A DNA stretch of 64,000 nt from Haematospirillum sp. H4485 (GTDB lineage: Bacteria; Pseudomonadota; Alphaproteobacteria; Rhodospirillales; Rhodospirillaceae), in assembly GCF_012102745.1 (NCBI RefSeq), contig NZ_JAAVSY010000013.1, forward strand, positions 1 through 64,000, in the 5' to 3' direction. The position numbers and the translations under genes are program-made. The notes under the pieces were generated by a model. That model ran no database searches. It was not told the DNA's origin and worked only from the letters and a program-made list of their open reading frames with translations. This document shows positions 26,438 through 36,343 of this stretch, piece by piece. Each line of letters begins with the position of its first letter. Within the stretch, counting starts at the first letter, position 1.

Positions 26438-26766
26438 TGGTGCCTCTGGCTGATACATCGCTGGTTTACAGCAGCGCCCGTCATCAAAATGAACTGGCCG
26501 CCCTAAGCAACCACGCAGCGGGAAGAAACTTGGACAAGGTGCAGGCTGCGGCCGAAAGCTTCGAATCCTTCTTTCTCTCGCAGGCCCTGCAAGCCATGTT
26601 CGCCGGCATAAAGACCAACGAAACATTTGGCGGGGGGATTGGGGAAGACAAATGGCGCAGCCTTCTGATTGATGAATACGGAAAATCCATTGCCAAGGCC
26701 GGCGGAATCGGTCTGGCCGATCACGTTGTAAAAGCCATGTTGCAGGCACAGGAGACAACCCCATGA
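26437..26766 (+). CDS. flgJ: Rod-binding protein FlgJ-like (no muramidase domain)
   Basis: The 109-residue protein matches the N-terminal rod-cap half of FlgJ: KVQAAAESFESFFLSQALQAMFAG..EDKWRSLLIDEYGKSIAKAGGIGLAD. The C-terminal peptidoglycan hydrolase half of enterobacterial FlgJ is absent, which is usual in alphaproteobacteria, so another enzyme must open the wall for the rod. It overlaps flgI by one base and the next gene by 4 bp. Confidence 0.9.
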   Translation: MVPLADTSLVYSSARHQNELAALSNHAAGRNLDKVQAAAESFESFFLSQALQAMFAGIKTNETFGGGIGEDKWRSLLIDEYGKSIAKAGGIGLADHVVKAMLQAQETTP

Positions 26767-27425
26767 TGACCTTTGGTTCATCCAAACGCCCCGGTCGTCT
26801 GACACGAACGGCAACACAGGACGCACCCCCCCGTGCAGGACGGCAGTCTGTTGCCAGCCTTGGTGCCCCAAGGCAAGCCAGGGCTGTTGCTGCCACCGGT
26901 AAACCGCGCAATACGCCAAGAAACACGCATCAGGAAACAGCAAGCCGGGCCACCCGTGAATCCGGACAGGACAGAACATCTCCGATCACACCCCCCGATC
27001 GTCCGGAAGATCTGTTAATGGTCGTGACCGAACTGACCCGCATCCTGGATCTGGAAAATGATGCCCTGCGCAAACATCGTTATGGGGATGTCGAGGAACA
27101 CAGCGAGCGCAAGAAGGCCCTGACCCGGGCTTATCTGGAACAGATCGTTGTCCTGCACCGGGAGCCGGACATCGCCAAAGGCATGCCGCAGTCACAGGTC
27201 GAAAAGCTCAAGGTTGCCGGAGAACTTCTGGAGCAATCCTCACGTCTGAATGAAAGCTTGCTGCGAGCCGGTATTGTGGCAGGCAACACTTTTATGGGTG
27301 CCGTTGCCGATGCCGTTCGCGAAATCCAGGAGAAAGGTCAGGCCGCTTATGGCGAAAGTGGGCGCCTGGATGGAAATCAGGTGGAGAACAAACGCCTTGC
27401 GATCGCCCTGAACAAGGAATTCTGA
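26763..27425 (+). CDS. flgN: FlgN-family export chaperone
   Basis: A 220-residue cytoplasmic protein. The first 75 or so residues are Arg/Thr/Pro-rich and look disordered. From about residue 80 it is helical with the FlgN pattern: LTRILDLENDALRKHRYGDVEEHSERKKAL. FlgN is the chaperone of the hook-filament junction proteins FlgK and FlgL, which are the next two genes. The identification rests on the helical pattern and gene order. Confidence 0.78.
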   Translation: MMTFGSSKRPGRLTRTATQDAPPRAGRQSVASLGAPRQARAVAATGKPRNTPRNTHQETASRATRESGQDRTSPITPPDRPEDLLMVVTELTRILDLENDALRKHRYGDVEEHSERKKALTRAYLEQIVVLHREPDIAKGMPQSQVEKLKVAGELLEQSSRLNESLLRAGIVAGNTFMGAVADAVREIQEKGQAAYGESGRLDGNQVENKRLAIALNKEF

Positions 27426-27477
27426 AACCGCATTTATGGAAAAAGCCGTTTTCAGATGGTAACCAAAGGATAATCCC

Positions 27478-29682
27478 ATGTCACTGACACTTGGACTTTC
27501 TGCTGCTCTCAGCGGGCTACAGGCCTCCAAACAAGGCTTGGACCTGGTGTCAAACAATATTGCCAACCTGAATACGCCAGGCTTTTCCCGCAAGCTGTTC
27601 AACCCGACAAGCCGCGTTCTGGCGGGCTATGGGGTTGGGGTAGAGGTTGCGGAAACAACACGCCGGGTTGACGAGAAGTTAAGAGCCAATTCTTGGCAAG
27701 CTGCGGGCTTGTACCAGCAGTACGCCGCTACACAAAAGTACTTTGATCGCCTGCAGGACCTTTTCGGCAAACCCGGTGACAACACAACAATTGCCCACAC
27801 TATCAACAATCTCTCGACCCAATTCGAACAGGCTGCCATCAACACGGGGCAAAGCGACCGCACTGTCCGCAAGATGCAGGACATTGCGTATCAAATGAAT
27901 ACCCTGTCCAATTCCATACAGGATCTGCGGGCCGCAGCCGACCAAGACATTTACGCCAACCTTGAGATCATGAATGCAGCCGTCAAGGATATTGCTGTCC
28001 TGAATGAACGGATCGTTCTGGCCAGGGCAACCAAGCGCGGCACCGCCGACCTGGAAGACAAGCGCGATACGCTTCTGGGTAAAATCAATGAAATCATGGA
28101 TGTGCAGCACTTCGTCCGGGAAAACGGGGCGGTTGTCATGTACACGGCATCTGGCGTGACCTTGATTGACAGCGTTGCCAAACAAATCGTCTTTAACCCG
28201 GCAACGCAGGTTTCGCCCACCGACACATTTGCCTCGGGGCAGTTCTCAAAGATGTCCGTCGGAGTTCTGGATATCACTGGCGATATCCGTCAGGGAAAAC
28301 TGAAATCACTGATCGAGGTTCGTGACCGGGAACTTCCCGACCTGCAATCCCAGATGGACGAGCTGGCTACAAAACTGCGGACATCTGTGAATGAAGCCCA
28401 CAACCGGGGAACCAGCTTCCCGGCCGTGGCCAATGCTATGATCGGATCACGTTCGTTCATACCCGATGCGGCGACCACAAACTATAACCAGACAATCTCT
28501 CTGCAAAAAAGCGACGTGACCTTGACTGTTTTCAATACAGACGGTTCACAGAAGTCAACCACAACACTGAATACAATCATGACCGATGGATCCTTTGCCG
28601 GTGGAGCTTATCCAGCCAACGGCCCATGGACCATTGATCAAGTAGCAAGCCGCATGCAATCCTGGTTGCGGCTTCCGGCTGGTCCCAACCTGGCTGATGC
28701 AACAGTCAAGGTCAACGCAGGTGGAACCTTTGAGATCCAGCTGAATACCGCCCAGGCATCACTGGGTTTCCGCGACCAAGTTGACTCCAGTCTTGGGGCT
28801 GAAGCCACAGATGCCACAATCCTGTTTGATGCCAATAATGACGGAAATGCAGATGAGACCGTCAAGGGTTTTGCCAACTTCCTTGGGCTGAATGACCTGT
28901 TCCACAAAGGCGTCAAGAACAGGACCTGGGACAGCACAGTTATATCGAAAGACTACTATACCGTTGGCAGTGCAACCCTGCAGTTTTCAACGGACACCAT
29001 CGGCATCAACTTTGCCACGGTTTCCGTTCTGCCGGGGGATAGCCTGAGAACACTTGCTGATCGTATCAATGGAACCCCGGCTCTTGCAGACCGCATTATT
29101 GCCAATGTCATACCGGATGGCACCGGAGAACGGCTGCGCCTGAGCAATCTGGATGGTGGAGAACTGGTTGTAACCAGTGCCACAGGCCCCACAACAGCGT
29201 TTGGCCCGCTGCAACTGGCCCCATCCGATACCGGAAACGCACGTAGCATTGTTGTCAACCCCAGCCTGACGCTCAGCCCCAGTCGGCTGCACCGGGGCAA
29301 GGTACAGTTCAATCCCATTACGGCGCAATACTATGTATCGGTCGGGGACAACAGCAACATCAACGAAGTGGCAAAGGTCTTCACAACACCACGGAGCTAT
29401 AATCTGTCTGGCGGACTGGCCACCGGAAGCCTGAAACTGACCGACTATGGTGCCGCTATCGTCTCCAACGCTGCGGGCCGAGCCGCCACAGCCAAGGAAT
29501 CCGTCACTTATCAACAGGGGTTGAGCGAAGCACTGGTCATGAAAGATGCCCAGGTAAGCCAGGTAAATTTGGACGAAGAGCTGTCCCAGTTGATGATCTT
29601 TGAACAATCGTACTCCGCTGCCGCCAAGGTCATTTCAACGACCAAGCAGATGCTCGACATTCTCAATGATATAATTCGCTAA
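27478..29682 (+). CDS. flgK: Hook-filament junction protein FlgK (HAP1)
   Basis: FlgK connects hook and filament. The N-terminal export/coiled-coil region is typical (LSAALSGLQASKQGLDLVSNNIANLNTPGFSRK), and the C-terminus ends with the HAP motif (LDEELSQLMIFEQSYSAAAKVISTTKQMLDILNDII). At 734 residues it is larger than the roughly 550-residue enterobacterial FlgK; extra surface domains lie in the middle (about 330-620). It is 52 bp after flgN and 11 bp before flgL. Confidence 0.95.
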   Translation: MSLTLGLSAALSGLQASKQGLDLVSNNIANLNTPGFSRKLFNPTSRVLAGYGVGVEVAETTRRVDEKLRANSWQAAGLYQQYAATQKYFDRLQDLFGKPGDNTTIAHTINNLSTQFEQAAINTGQSDRTVRKMQDIAYQMNTLSNSIQDLRAAADQDIYANLEIMNAAVKDIAVLNERIVLARATKRGTADLEDKRDTLLGKINEIMDVQHFVRENGAVVMYTASGVTLIDSVAKQIVFNPATQVSPTDTFASGQFSKMSVGVLDITGDIRQGKLKSLIEVRDRELPDLQSQMDELATKLRTSVNEAHNRGTSFPAVANAMIGSRSFIPDAATTNYNQTISLQKSDVTLTVFNTDGSQKSTTTLNTIMTDGSFAGGAYPANGPWTIDQVASRMQSWLRLPAGPNLADATVKVNAGGTFEIQLNTAQASLGFRDQVDSSLGAEATDATILFDANNDGNADETVKGFANFLGLNDLFHKGVKNRTWDSTVISKDYYTVGSATLQFSTDTIGINFATVSVLPGDSLRTLADRINGTPALADRIIANVIPDGTGERLRLSNLDGGELVVTSATGPTTAFGPLQLAPSDTGNARSIVVNPSLTLSPSRLHRGKVQFNPITAQYYVSVGDNSNINEVAKVFTTPRSYNLSGGLATGSLKLTDYGAAIVSNAAGRAATAKESVTYQQGLSEALVMKDAQVSQVNLDEELSQLMIFEQSYSAAAKVISTTKQMLDILNDIIR

Positions 29683-29693
29683 GGACAACGGCC

Positions 29694-31304
29694 ATGACAC
29701 GTGTTCCAAGCTATGTCAGCAGTCAGGTTCTGTTGAATCGCATGGTAGACCTGCAGGGCATGCTCTATGATTCAACCCTGCAAGTAAACAGCAAGAAGAA
29801 GAGCCAGACCTACGCAGGGCTTTCCATCGAAAGCTTCCGGCTGGTCAACATGGAAACCATCCGTGATCGCGCCGAACGATTCAAGGCGGGAAATGTTGTC
29901 GCTGAAGTACGGGCCAACCAGACCCAGAATTGCGCCAATGACATTGAACGCAACGCACAGAAAGTCATTGCAGATATCCGCGAAGTCGCCAAGCTGCGCA
30001 CAGACAGGCCTGCATCGGAATACATAGCGTCCCTGAACCAGATGCGTAAAAATGCCGTGGGATCCTTGGCCCAGATCCGCGATACCCTGAACACAGATCT
30101 TGAGGGACGCTATCTCTTTTCGGGGGGGCGGGAACAAACACCACCGGTCAAGATGCCTGTATCCAGTCTGGAAGCATTCGAGGCTGTTTATAATGGCAAC
30201 ACCGTAACCTTCCCTGAAACACGCGCTGCCAACCTGTTTGACATCGATTTCCGTGCTGTGGATGTTGTATTCAACAACCCCGCTGCTATTTCCGGAACAA
30301 GCTATGGCACTATCGCAGCGGATACTGGGGCGGGTGAAACCAAACGCTTCATCACTGGTTCGATATCGGCTGCAACAGCCGGAACCATGACATTCGCGAC
30401 CTCTGTTCCGGATCCCAGACCAGCACCTGCACCCGCCGAAGGTTCCATCACTTCGCCCAATGCCAATGCCTTCAGTCGACTGGAACGGGGGATGGCACTT
30501 CTGATTGACAGTGGCACGGCAGCTAATGATGGTGTTTACACCATTACAGAAATCTCGGAAGACGGGCGTTACATGAAGGTAACACCTCCATTTCCCAGCG
30601 CGGCAACAGAAAGCATTAATCTCAACGTCGGGGTTCCGAACGGGGCCGCCATACGACTGGAAAATAGCACCGGCAACAACACGATCTTCACAGTACGCTA
30701 CCCGTCGAACACTGACATCACCGGCGCGGGTACCATGACCCAGATTCTGGCTGGGGAAATGATTTACACAACGCCGGTGATCCCGACCATCGGCAATCAG
30801 ACAGACGTCAATATTGTCAGCACAGGCTATTATCAGGGCGACAATCTGCGCAGCGAACACAGGGTTGATGAAAACCGGATTATTACCATTGGTGTCAACG
30901 CACAGGATGCCGCATTCGAAAAACTGATCCGCGGACTGGGTATTATTGGTCAGGGTTTCCCGGTAACAGGTACGGGAGATATTGACCTGCCTGAGTTCTA
31001 TCGGCGTCTGGAAACAGGAATCGCGTTGATCAACGACGCAATCCTGCACGATGAAGGCATGAATGAAAGCCGCAATGACCTGTCTGCACTCCAGCAAACG
31101 ATCGGCTTCAACCGCGTCGAGCTAAAAGGTGCCGAAGACAGGGCGCGGAATTTCATTGCCTTTCTCGAAACCGGGATTGCCGATATCGAAGAAGTTGACA
31201 TGGCCGAAGCCATCACCCGGCTTAATGAAACCCAAAGGGCTTTGGAAGCATCATACCAAGTAACTGGACGATTGGCGAAGTTGAGCCTGAAAGATTACAT
31301 CTGA
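29694..31304 (+). CDS. flgL: Hook-filament junction protein FlgL (HAP3)
   Basis: FlgL is the second junction protein. The N-terminus (VPSYVSSQVLLNRMVDLQGMLYD) and the flagellin-like C-terminus (EVDMAEAITRLNETQRALEASYQVTGRLAKLSLKDYI) are conserved. The 536-residue length exceeds the roughly 320 of enterobacterial FlgL because of a large central insertion (about 150-400) rich in Thr, Gly and Ala. It ends the operon; the next gene is convergent after 82 bp. Confidence 0.92.
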   Translation: MTRVPSYVSSQVLLNRMVDLQGMLYDSTLQVNSKKKSQTYAGLSIESFRLVNMETIRDRAERFKAGNVVAEVRANQTQNCANDIERNAQKVIADIREVAKLRTDRPASEYIASLNQMRKNAVGSLAQIRDTLNTDLEGRYLFSGGREQTPPVKMPVSSLEAFEAVYNGNTVTFPETRAANLFDIDFRAVDVVFNNPAAISGTSYGTIAADTGAGETKRFITGSISAATAGTMTFATSVPDPRPAPAPAEGSITSPNANAFSRLERGMALLIDSGTAANDGVYTITEISEDGRYMKVTPPFPSAATESINLNVGVPNGAAIRLENSTGNNTIFTVRYPSNTDITGAGTMTQILAGEMIYTTPVIPTIGNQTDVNIVSTGYYQGDNLRSEHRVDENRIITIGVNAQDAAFEKLIRGLGIIGQGFPVTGTGDIDLPEFYRRLETGIALINDAILHDEGMNESRNDLSALQQTIGFNRVELKGAEDRARNFIAFLETGIADIEEVDMAEAITRLNETQRALEASYQVTGRLAKLSLKDYI

Positions 31305-31386
31305 ACAATGAACTCTGAAGAATAAAAGGCTACATCCAGCCTATGTACTGTCCGAACAGGGTCACGAGAACCTGCCTGCCAGAACC

Positions 31387-33363
31387 TCAGGTACGAATTC
31401 CTTTTGCCTTCTTCGCAGCACTGATCTTCTCGTCCATATCCTCCAGAAATTCCTTGATTTCGGCCGTAATGACCTTGCTGCGCTCTTCATAACATTTTGC
31501 GAAGAAATCAAAAAACTTCTTCCTGTTATCCGAATCCTTGACCCTCGTCCCAACAAAGGCACCATACCGAATCATGGACTCAAACGTCGCACTGGCCATA
31601 CGGGCGATAGGCATAAATGTTGTACTGGATGATAAAAGCTCTCGGACCTGCTTTAAAAGCGATCGATAGCTGGGTGATTCACATCGCAAATCCTCCAAGA
31701 TGCACGAAAGCGCATCATCATAAGACTCTATACCCTGAAGCCAACTGGATACAGTAATGTCACGCAAAATATCCGGAGGCTGGAAAAGTGGGAGTTGACG
31801 CTCAACCCTCTCAAGTATTTTTGACTTTGATACAGTGGATACATCCAGACGAATTGCCCCGGCAGCCAAAGGAGAAAATCCTTCTATCTTGGCTCCGTCA
31901 GAGCAATTCCACACGTCAACAGACAGCAGACGAACCGTCTCCACAAAAACACGACGGGACATATCCAGATGCCAAGCACTGCTGACAGTGCCACCGAAAT
32001 TTCCAGGCACAGTCCGAACCAGCTTATTCTCCCAGTCCGTGTCAACTTCAGCTTTCCCATTGTAGTCAATATTATAGAAAACCTGCTCGGCATGATGTTT
32101 TTTAGGGTCACGTGCACCACAGTCACAGCCAAAAAAATAGAATGTACGAAATCCAAGACGGACCATGCCTGAAAAGGCCGCATTTGCTACCAAAGGAAAT
32201 GCGCCAAGCAGAGGCACTTCACGACCACCAAACAGGTAAGTACTAGACAAGCCACCTCGGAAGTAGAACCAGATCGAACCAAAGAGCTCACCAATCTCCG
32301 GCGTTGCCGTTGTTGACGCCATCAACCTGATTGTACTCAAGTCATATTTTTCTGCAGCGCTGGAGAGAATCTCCGCCACCAAGTCAACATTCTCATTCTC
32401 AACATGTATATCAGGCGTTATACCGGACTTTAGAAGGATTCCCAATGCCGTACCACAACTAACAATAACAGATCGATCGATCCATTTACGAATATATGGC
32501 ATGTCTTTATCAAGAGAAGGGCCAGATCCAATAATGAAAACCGGCATTCTCTGCTCAAGCATTTCTTGGGCACGAACAAGCCTGAATGGATACCGCGTGA
32601 AGTTTGAAACTGTATTCTCAACCATTTTCACTTCATCTTCATAGAATCCACTAGTTATATAGTGATACTTTATCATATCGCTGAATATATTGTACGATTC
32701 CTTCAGGGCCCAAGAATAGTAATGTACATAAATATATGATCCGTCCAAAAATGCGTTACCTCTGTTTGTAACGACATCTTCTATGGACCTGACAGCACGC
32801 TCCGGCATATCTGCTGTGATGAAATATAAAGAGGCACCCCGTTCATATATTTTCTCGATAATAGGAACCCAATCAATGACATTCATTGAGTGAATGATAA
32901 AGTCTGCAACAGGCTCTATGATAATAAATGTATTAACATCTTCAGAAGAGAGAAGTTCACTCAGGTGGTAACCAAGACCTACCCCAAAAATAAAGCTATA
33001 TTCAATCTCATTAAGAGGATATGCATCACATTCAATGCTTTGATCAGATAAAAAATTAGCGCAGTCTTTAGCAAGCGGAAATCCGATCGCGGAAATATTA
33101 CAGTGTTCAGGGCTACCGAAAACCAAGCGGTCCATGGTATCAGAACGACCGCGCAACTGACCAGCTGTCCAAGAAGGAGCATCACCCGGATAAAGGTTGG
33201 TCCCTCCTATGTCAATGTTGACCGCTTGGTCACCACTCCAAACAATGCGGGATGATGGCGTACCAATAGTGCGTAAATCGGCAGCCAGCTTGGGAAAACG
33301 TTCTTCAAAAATCTTATAGTTACGAGCAAGACGTTCCTCGACTTGCTGATCAACATCATTCAT
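31387..33363 (-). CDS. DUF115/Maf-type motility accessory factor
   Basis: The 658-residue protein has the DUF115 (MptE-like) core: RMPVFIIGSGPSLDKDMPYIRKW, then VSCGTALGILLKSGITPDIHVENE and later FYFFGCDCGARDPKKHHAEQ. In Campylobacter, Helicobacter and Aeromonas, Maf proteins of this family are needed for glycosylation of flagellin with nonulosonic acids. The segment around 32.6-33.1 kb is visibly AT-richer than neighbours, which suggests horizontal gain. It lies 27 bp after the GT41-like gene in the flagellin block. Confidence 0.82.
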   Translation of the reverse strand: MNDVDQQVEERLARNYKIFEERFPKLAADLRTIGTPSSRIVWSGDQAVNIDIGGTNLYPGDAPSWTAGQLRGRSDTMDRLVFGSPEHCNISAIGFPLAKDCANFLSDQSIECDAYPLNEIEYSFIFGVGLGYHLSELLSSEDVNTFIIIEPVADFIIHSMNVIDWVPIIEKIYERGASLYFITADMPERAVRSIEDVVTNRGNAFLDGSYIYVHYYSWALKESYNIFSDMIKYHYITSGFYEDEVKMVENTVSNFTRYPFRLVRAQEMLEQRMPVFIIGSGPSLDKDMPYIRKWIDRSVIVSCGTALGILLKSGITPDIHVENENVDLVAEILSSAAEKYDLSTIRLMASTTATPEIGELFGSIWFYFRGGLSSTYLFGGREVPLLGAFPLVANAAFSGMVRLGFRTFYFFGCDCGARDPKKHHAEQVFYNIDYNGKAEVDTDWENKLVRTVPGNFGGTVSSAWHLDMSRRVFVETVRLLSVDVWNCSDGAKIEGFSPLAAGAIRLDVSTVSKSKILERVERQLPLFQPPDILRDITVSSWLQGIESYDDALSCILEDLRCESPSYRSLLKQVRELLSSSTTFMPIARMASATFESMIRYGAFVGTRVKDSDNRKKFFDFFAKCYEERSKVITAEIKEFLEDMDEKISAAKKAKGIRT

Positions 33364-33390
33364 GTCTATTGCTGACCCCCACCACTTTTC

Positions 33391-35322
33391 TCAACAATCA
33401 ACGGGATCCCCGAATTTAGCGAGAAGATTATCGTAAATACCTTCCAGAGAACGACAACGTGCCTTGAAATCAAAGGGTGGCGCCTGACGCAGGCGGTCAC
33501 GGATCGTATCACGAAAAGACACCAAGCGTCCCCTGTCAGAAGCCCAATCCGCAGCCAGCTCTGCGACATTATCCGGCGTGGATCCCACGCACTCCTCACC
33601 CAATCCGGCCATAGTCAGGAAAGAGGAGACACCCCGCATGTGCCGTCCCTCCCCGGCTAAAGCCAGAACAGGCACACCAGCCCACAACACACTGACAGCA
33701 TGCACCGCCGACCGAGGAGCAGGAGGACTGAGAACAAGATCACACTCGCAAGCCAGAGCCGCTTCATCATCAACCTGGATCAGATCGATACGATGAGCAA
33801 CGCCGAAAGTTCCAAACATTGTCAACAAACGACCAACTGTCTCACCAAATGAGAAATCACGGTCAATCAATATGATCTTTGATTCAGGAATTTTCAGAAG
33901 ACACGCCGCCGCCAAGGCAACCGAATAATAGTTCAGCTCCCGGAAATAGACAGGGAAGCCTATCAGAAATTCGCCATCACATGCACGATCCGATAGAGGA
34001 GCATCATCCGGTGGCAAACCGGTACACAAGGCTCCCCCATGCAGAGATACAAGCTTCTGTTCATCAAGAGCAGGAGCAGCACGTATGTGGTCATCAAGAA
34101 CCACAGCGTCAAAGACGTCCGATCCAGGATTCCAGGGAAGCCCTCCCCACGATACCTGAAGCGGTGCCATCCTCGGAATGAAAGCCTCAAATTGACGAGG
34201 AAGAGCAAGGCCAGACGTATCAACAAGGACGTCGATCTCTTCGCCCTGAACCAATCTGGACACTGTAAAACGATCCATGTCACTGATATTGTGCCATACA
34301 GAGAAGCAGTGCTGGAAAAGCCCGTTCCTGATTTCTGACAAAGCACCCTCACCGAAACCAATAACACGCCAGCGCACAGGATTATGAGCCGCAATAACCG
34401 CAGCCAGCCCCAAATCATCCAGTGTCACGGTTCGCCGCGACACGACGTAGCCAATGGTTATCCGGCCAGAGCCACGCGAATACAGGGAAATCGTATCATC
34501 CCGCCCAACATCAGCAAGGGCGGTTGAAACCAGACCTTGGTAACTCTTTTCCAGAACGCCAGCATCCTCCAACGGATTGGAAAGGCGATCAATGAAAGCA
34601 TGCGCACGAGAGGAGAATGAGGAGTCTACCCTGACAGCCCAGTCATGCACAACACGACCGGCTTCGTAATCACCTGTACTATACAGCGCCTGAGCAAGCG
34701 TCATTGCCAATGCGCCACTATCGGGCAGAACATGCATGGCCGCTCTCAAACCGCTTTGAGCAGATAGATACTGCTCCATGGACATCATGCAAACCGCAAT
34801 GGCCAAGTGCCCGTCCACACTGGTGGGATGGAACGCAACATGCCCTCGGAAACACTCCTCAGCTGCTACATAGTCTCCCGTTGCCAACAACGCAGTGCCC
34901 CGCTTCATAAGGGAGTCGTCCTCCATCATGGAGAACGCCTTCCCGGCATCAGGAATATGTGCAGACGCAAAATCACAAAACCACTCAACAGGAGAAGAAT
35001 CAAGCGTGCCCGCGATCTTGAGATAATACGCTGCATCAGCCATAGATGATGCCTTGGCTGCAAGCGCAGAGAATAACTCGGCAGCTTCCTGACTGGATGG
35101 GTCCAGCTCCAGTGCTCGCTTGTTATGGCTATGCGCCTTACGCCACAAACCAAGGTTCAGACACGAGAGTGCAGCCACAACAGATGCAATCGCAAGATCC
35201 TGCGTATCTCCATCTTGATCCAGCACAGCTTCCGCACATTCCAGAACAGAACGCCAGTCCGGTTCTGCGCCAGAAAGCAAGTCGCGGAGAGAGTTGATGG
35301 ACAGGGAAGCAGTCTCGCTCAT
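33391..35322 (-). CDS. TPR/GT41-like (O-GlcNAc-transferase-type) glycosyltransferase
   Basis: The start is set at 35322 (MSETASLSINSLRDLL), three codons inside the longest frame. The N-terminal half (about 1-270) is helical TPR-like (KRGTALLATGDYVAAEECFRGH). The C-terminal half resembles the catalytic region of SPINDLY/OGT-type GT41 enzymes: MAPLQVSWGGLPWNPGSDVFD, then RSAVHAVSVLWAGVPVLALA and RGVSSFLTMAGLGEECVG. With the adjacent DUF115 gene and flagellin upstream, it most likely glycosylates flagellin Ser/Thr in the cytoplasm. Donor sugar unknown. Confidence 0.8.
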   Translation of the reverse strand: MSETASLSINSLRDLLSGAEPDWRSVLECAEAVLDQDGDTQDLAIASVVAALSCLNLGLWRKAHSHNKRALELDPSSQEAAELFSALAAKASSMADAAYYLKIAGTLDSSPVEWFCDFASAHIPDAGKAFSMMEDDSLMKRGTALLATGDYVAAEECFRGHVAFHPTSVDGHLAIAVCMMSMEQYLSAQSGLRAAMHVLPDSGALAMTLAQALYSTGDYEAGRVVHDWAVRVDSSFSSRAHAFIDRLSNPLEDAGVLEKSYQGLVSTALADVGRDDTISLYSRGSGRITIGYVVSRRTVTLDDLGLAAVIAAHNPVRWRVIGFGEGALSEIRNGLFQHCFSVWHNISDMDRFTVSRLVQGEEIDVLVDTSGLALPRQFEAFIPRMAPLQVSWGGLPWNPGSDVFDAVVLDDHIRAAPALDEQKLVSLHGGALCTGLPPDDAPLSDRACDGEFLIGFPVYFRELNYYSVALAAACLLKIPESKIILIDRDFSFGETVGRLLTMFGTFGVAHRIDLIQVDDEAALACECDLVLSPPAPRSAVHAVSVLWAGVPVLALAGEGRHMRGVSSFLTMAGLGEECVGSTPDNVAELAADWASDRGRLVSFRDTIRDRLRQAPPFDFKARCRSLEGIYDNLLAKFGDPVDC

Positions 35323-35435
35323 TGCACACACTCACGAACAGCCGACCAGAACGGGTGCAGAATCACAATACACCACCAGAAACTGTCGTAAATCTGTAAA
35401 TCGCACGGCGGACCCCAAAACCAGGAACAAACAAG

Positions 35436-35864
35436 CTAGGTCTGCACATTATGACCACTTGGCACAGCGGCTTCAGGCGTACCCCCCGAAGCAGAGCCGC
35501 TTTCATCCGTCGTAGATAAACCGGCGCTAATTTCCCTGTTGATGGAAATCAAGGTATCAAGAAGACGTGCATCCGGATTGGCCATAAACGCAACAGCCTG
35601 ACGATCGACAAAGTTTGAAAGGGAAAGCATATTGGCGCGCAACTCTGGCGGAACAGGACAATCCGGCTCCAAAAGATCTGACTGCAGGATAGTCCAAAGC
35701 CGCCAGTTCAGACGCAAGGCCGTACGCATCTGATCAAAGTCACCGCTGTCCTGCGCCAGCTTCATACGCACAGCTGCCTGCATCAGAGCCCAAGCCTCGG
35801 TTTTCCGGGGATCACCCGGCTGGATCACTGTGTTGTAACTCTTCAGCAAGCCTTTGTTCGACAT
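35436..35864 (-). CDS. flaF: Flagellin regulator FlaF
   Basis: A 142-residue protein with the FlaF pattern (PRKTEAWALMQAAVRMKLAQ, then LNWRLWTILQ and PPELRANMLSLSNFVDRQ). In Caulobacter, FlaF is needed for flagellin translation or secretion and counteracts FlbT. Its ATG lies inside the end of flbT, overlapping by 53 bp in another frame, so the two are closely co-expressed. It is one of two FlaF-type proteins in the window. Confidence 0.88.
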   Translation of the reverse strand: MSNKGLLKSYNTVIQPGDPRKTEAWALMQAAVRMKLAQDSGDFDQMRTALRLNWRLWTILQSDLLEPDCPVPPELRANMLSLSNFVDRQAVAFMANPDARLLDTLISINREISAGLSTTDESGSASGGTPEAAVPSGHNVQT

Positions 35865-36246
35865 GGCGGAGGATATCTCCCTCGTGGGTAATCAAGCGTC
35901 GGGCAACTTTCAGTGCCTTGAAGTAGTCCTCATCTCCAACAAGCGCAAAAATCTCCTCGGTGATCTCCATCGAACTGGGCACAGCATCAGTAAACGATGT
36001 CAGGAAATCCTTAAAAAGGACTAAATGACGCGAACGATCTTCTGGAAACAAATAGACACACTGCAGCGCATAATAAACACGGGTGGCTGGCGTGATTGCT
36101 TCGTCTTGGGTCAGGATATCCTGCTGTCGCAGAATGGAGACTTGGTTGTGTACCAACAAAGAGACAACACGGGCCGATGCATTTTCCAGAACAGCACCAT
36201 TAATCACCAGTTTCTGGCCAGGTTTGATTTGGACCTTCAACGCCAT
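35812..36246 (-). CDS. flbT: Flagellin mRNA regulator FlbT
   Basis: FlbT binds the 5' leader of flagellin mRNA and represses translation until hook assembly is complete (Caulobacter). The 144-residue product from 36246 starts MALKVQIKPGQKLVINGAVL, the standard FlbT opening, behind GGAGAGG. The frame continues upstream to 36444 but that part overlaps the flagellin terminator and is not FlbT-like. It follows flagellin on the same strand. Confidence 0.93.
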   Translation of the reverse strand: MALKVQIKPGQKLVINGAVLENASARVVSLLVHNQVSILRQQDILTQDEAITPATRVYYALQCVYLFPEDRSRHLVLFKDFLTSFTDAVPSSMEITEEIFALVGDEDYFKALKVARRLITHEGDILRHVEQRLAEELQHSDPAG

Positions 36247-36289
36247 GACAATTCGCCCCTCTCCGTCAAGCACGATGAACAACCGGCAT

Positions 36290-36325
36290 AAAAAAAGACC
36301 GGAAAGAGAATGTCTCTTCCCGGTC
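36290..36325 (-). terminator. Intrinsic terminator of the flagellin gene
   Basis: On the minus strand GACCGGGAAGAGA/TCTCTTTCCGGTC forms a 13-bp stem with one mismatch around a 3-nt loop (36297-36325), followed by seven T (36296-36290). It lies 19 nt after the flagellin stop codon, so flagellin is probably mainly a monocistronic transcript. Confidence 0.9.
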
Positions 36326-36343
36326 ACTCTAACGCAGGGATGC

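Noticed and set aside
29772-31097. 441-codon minus-strand open frame opposite flgL
   Set aside because: FlgL is well supported at both termini; the antisense product is Cys-rich, without family features.
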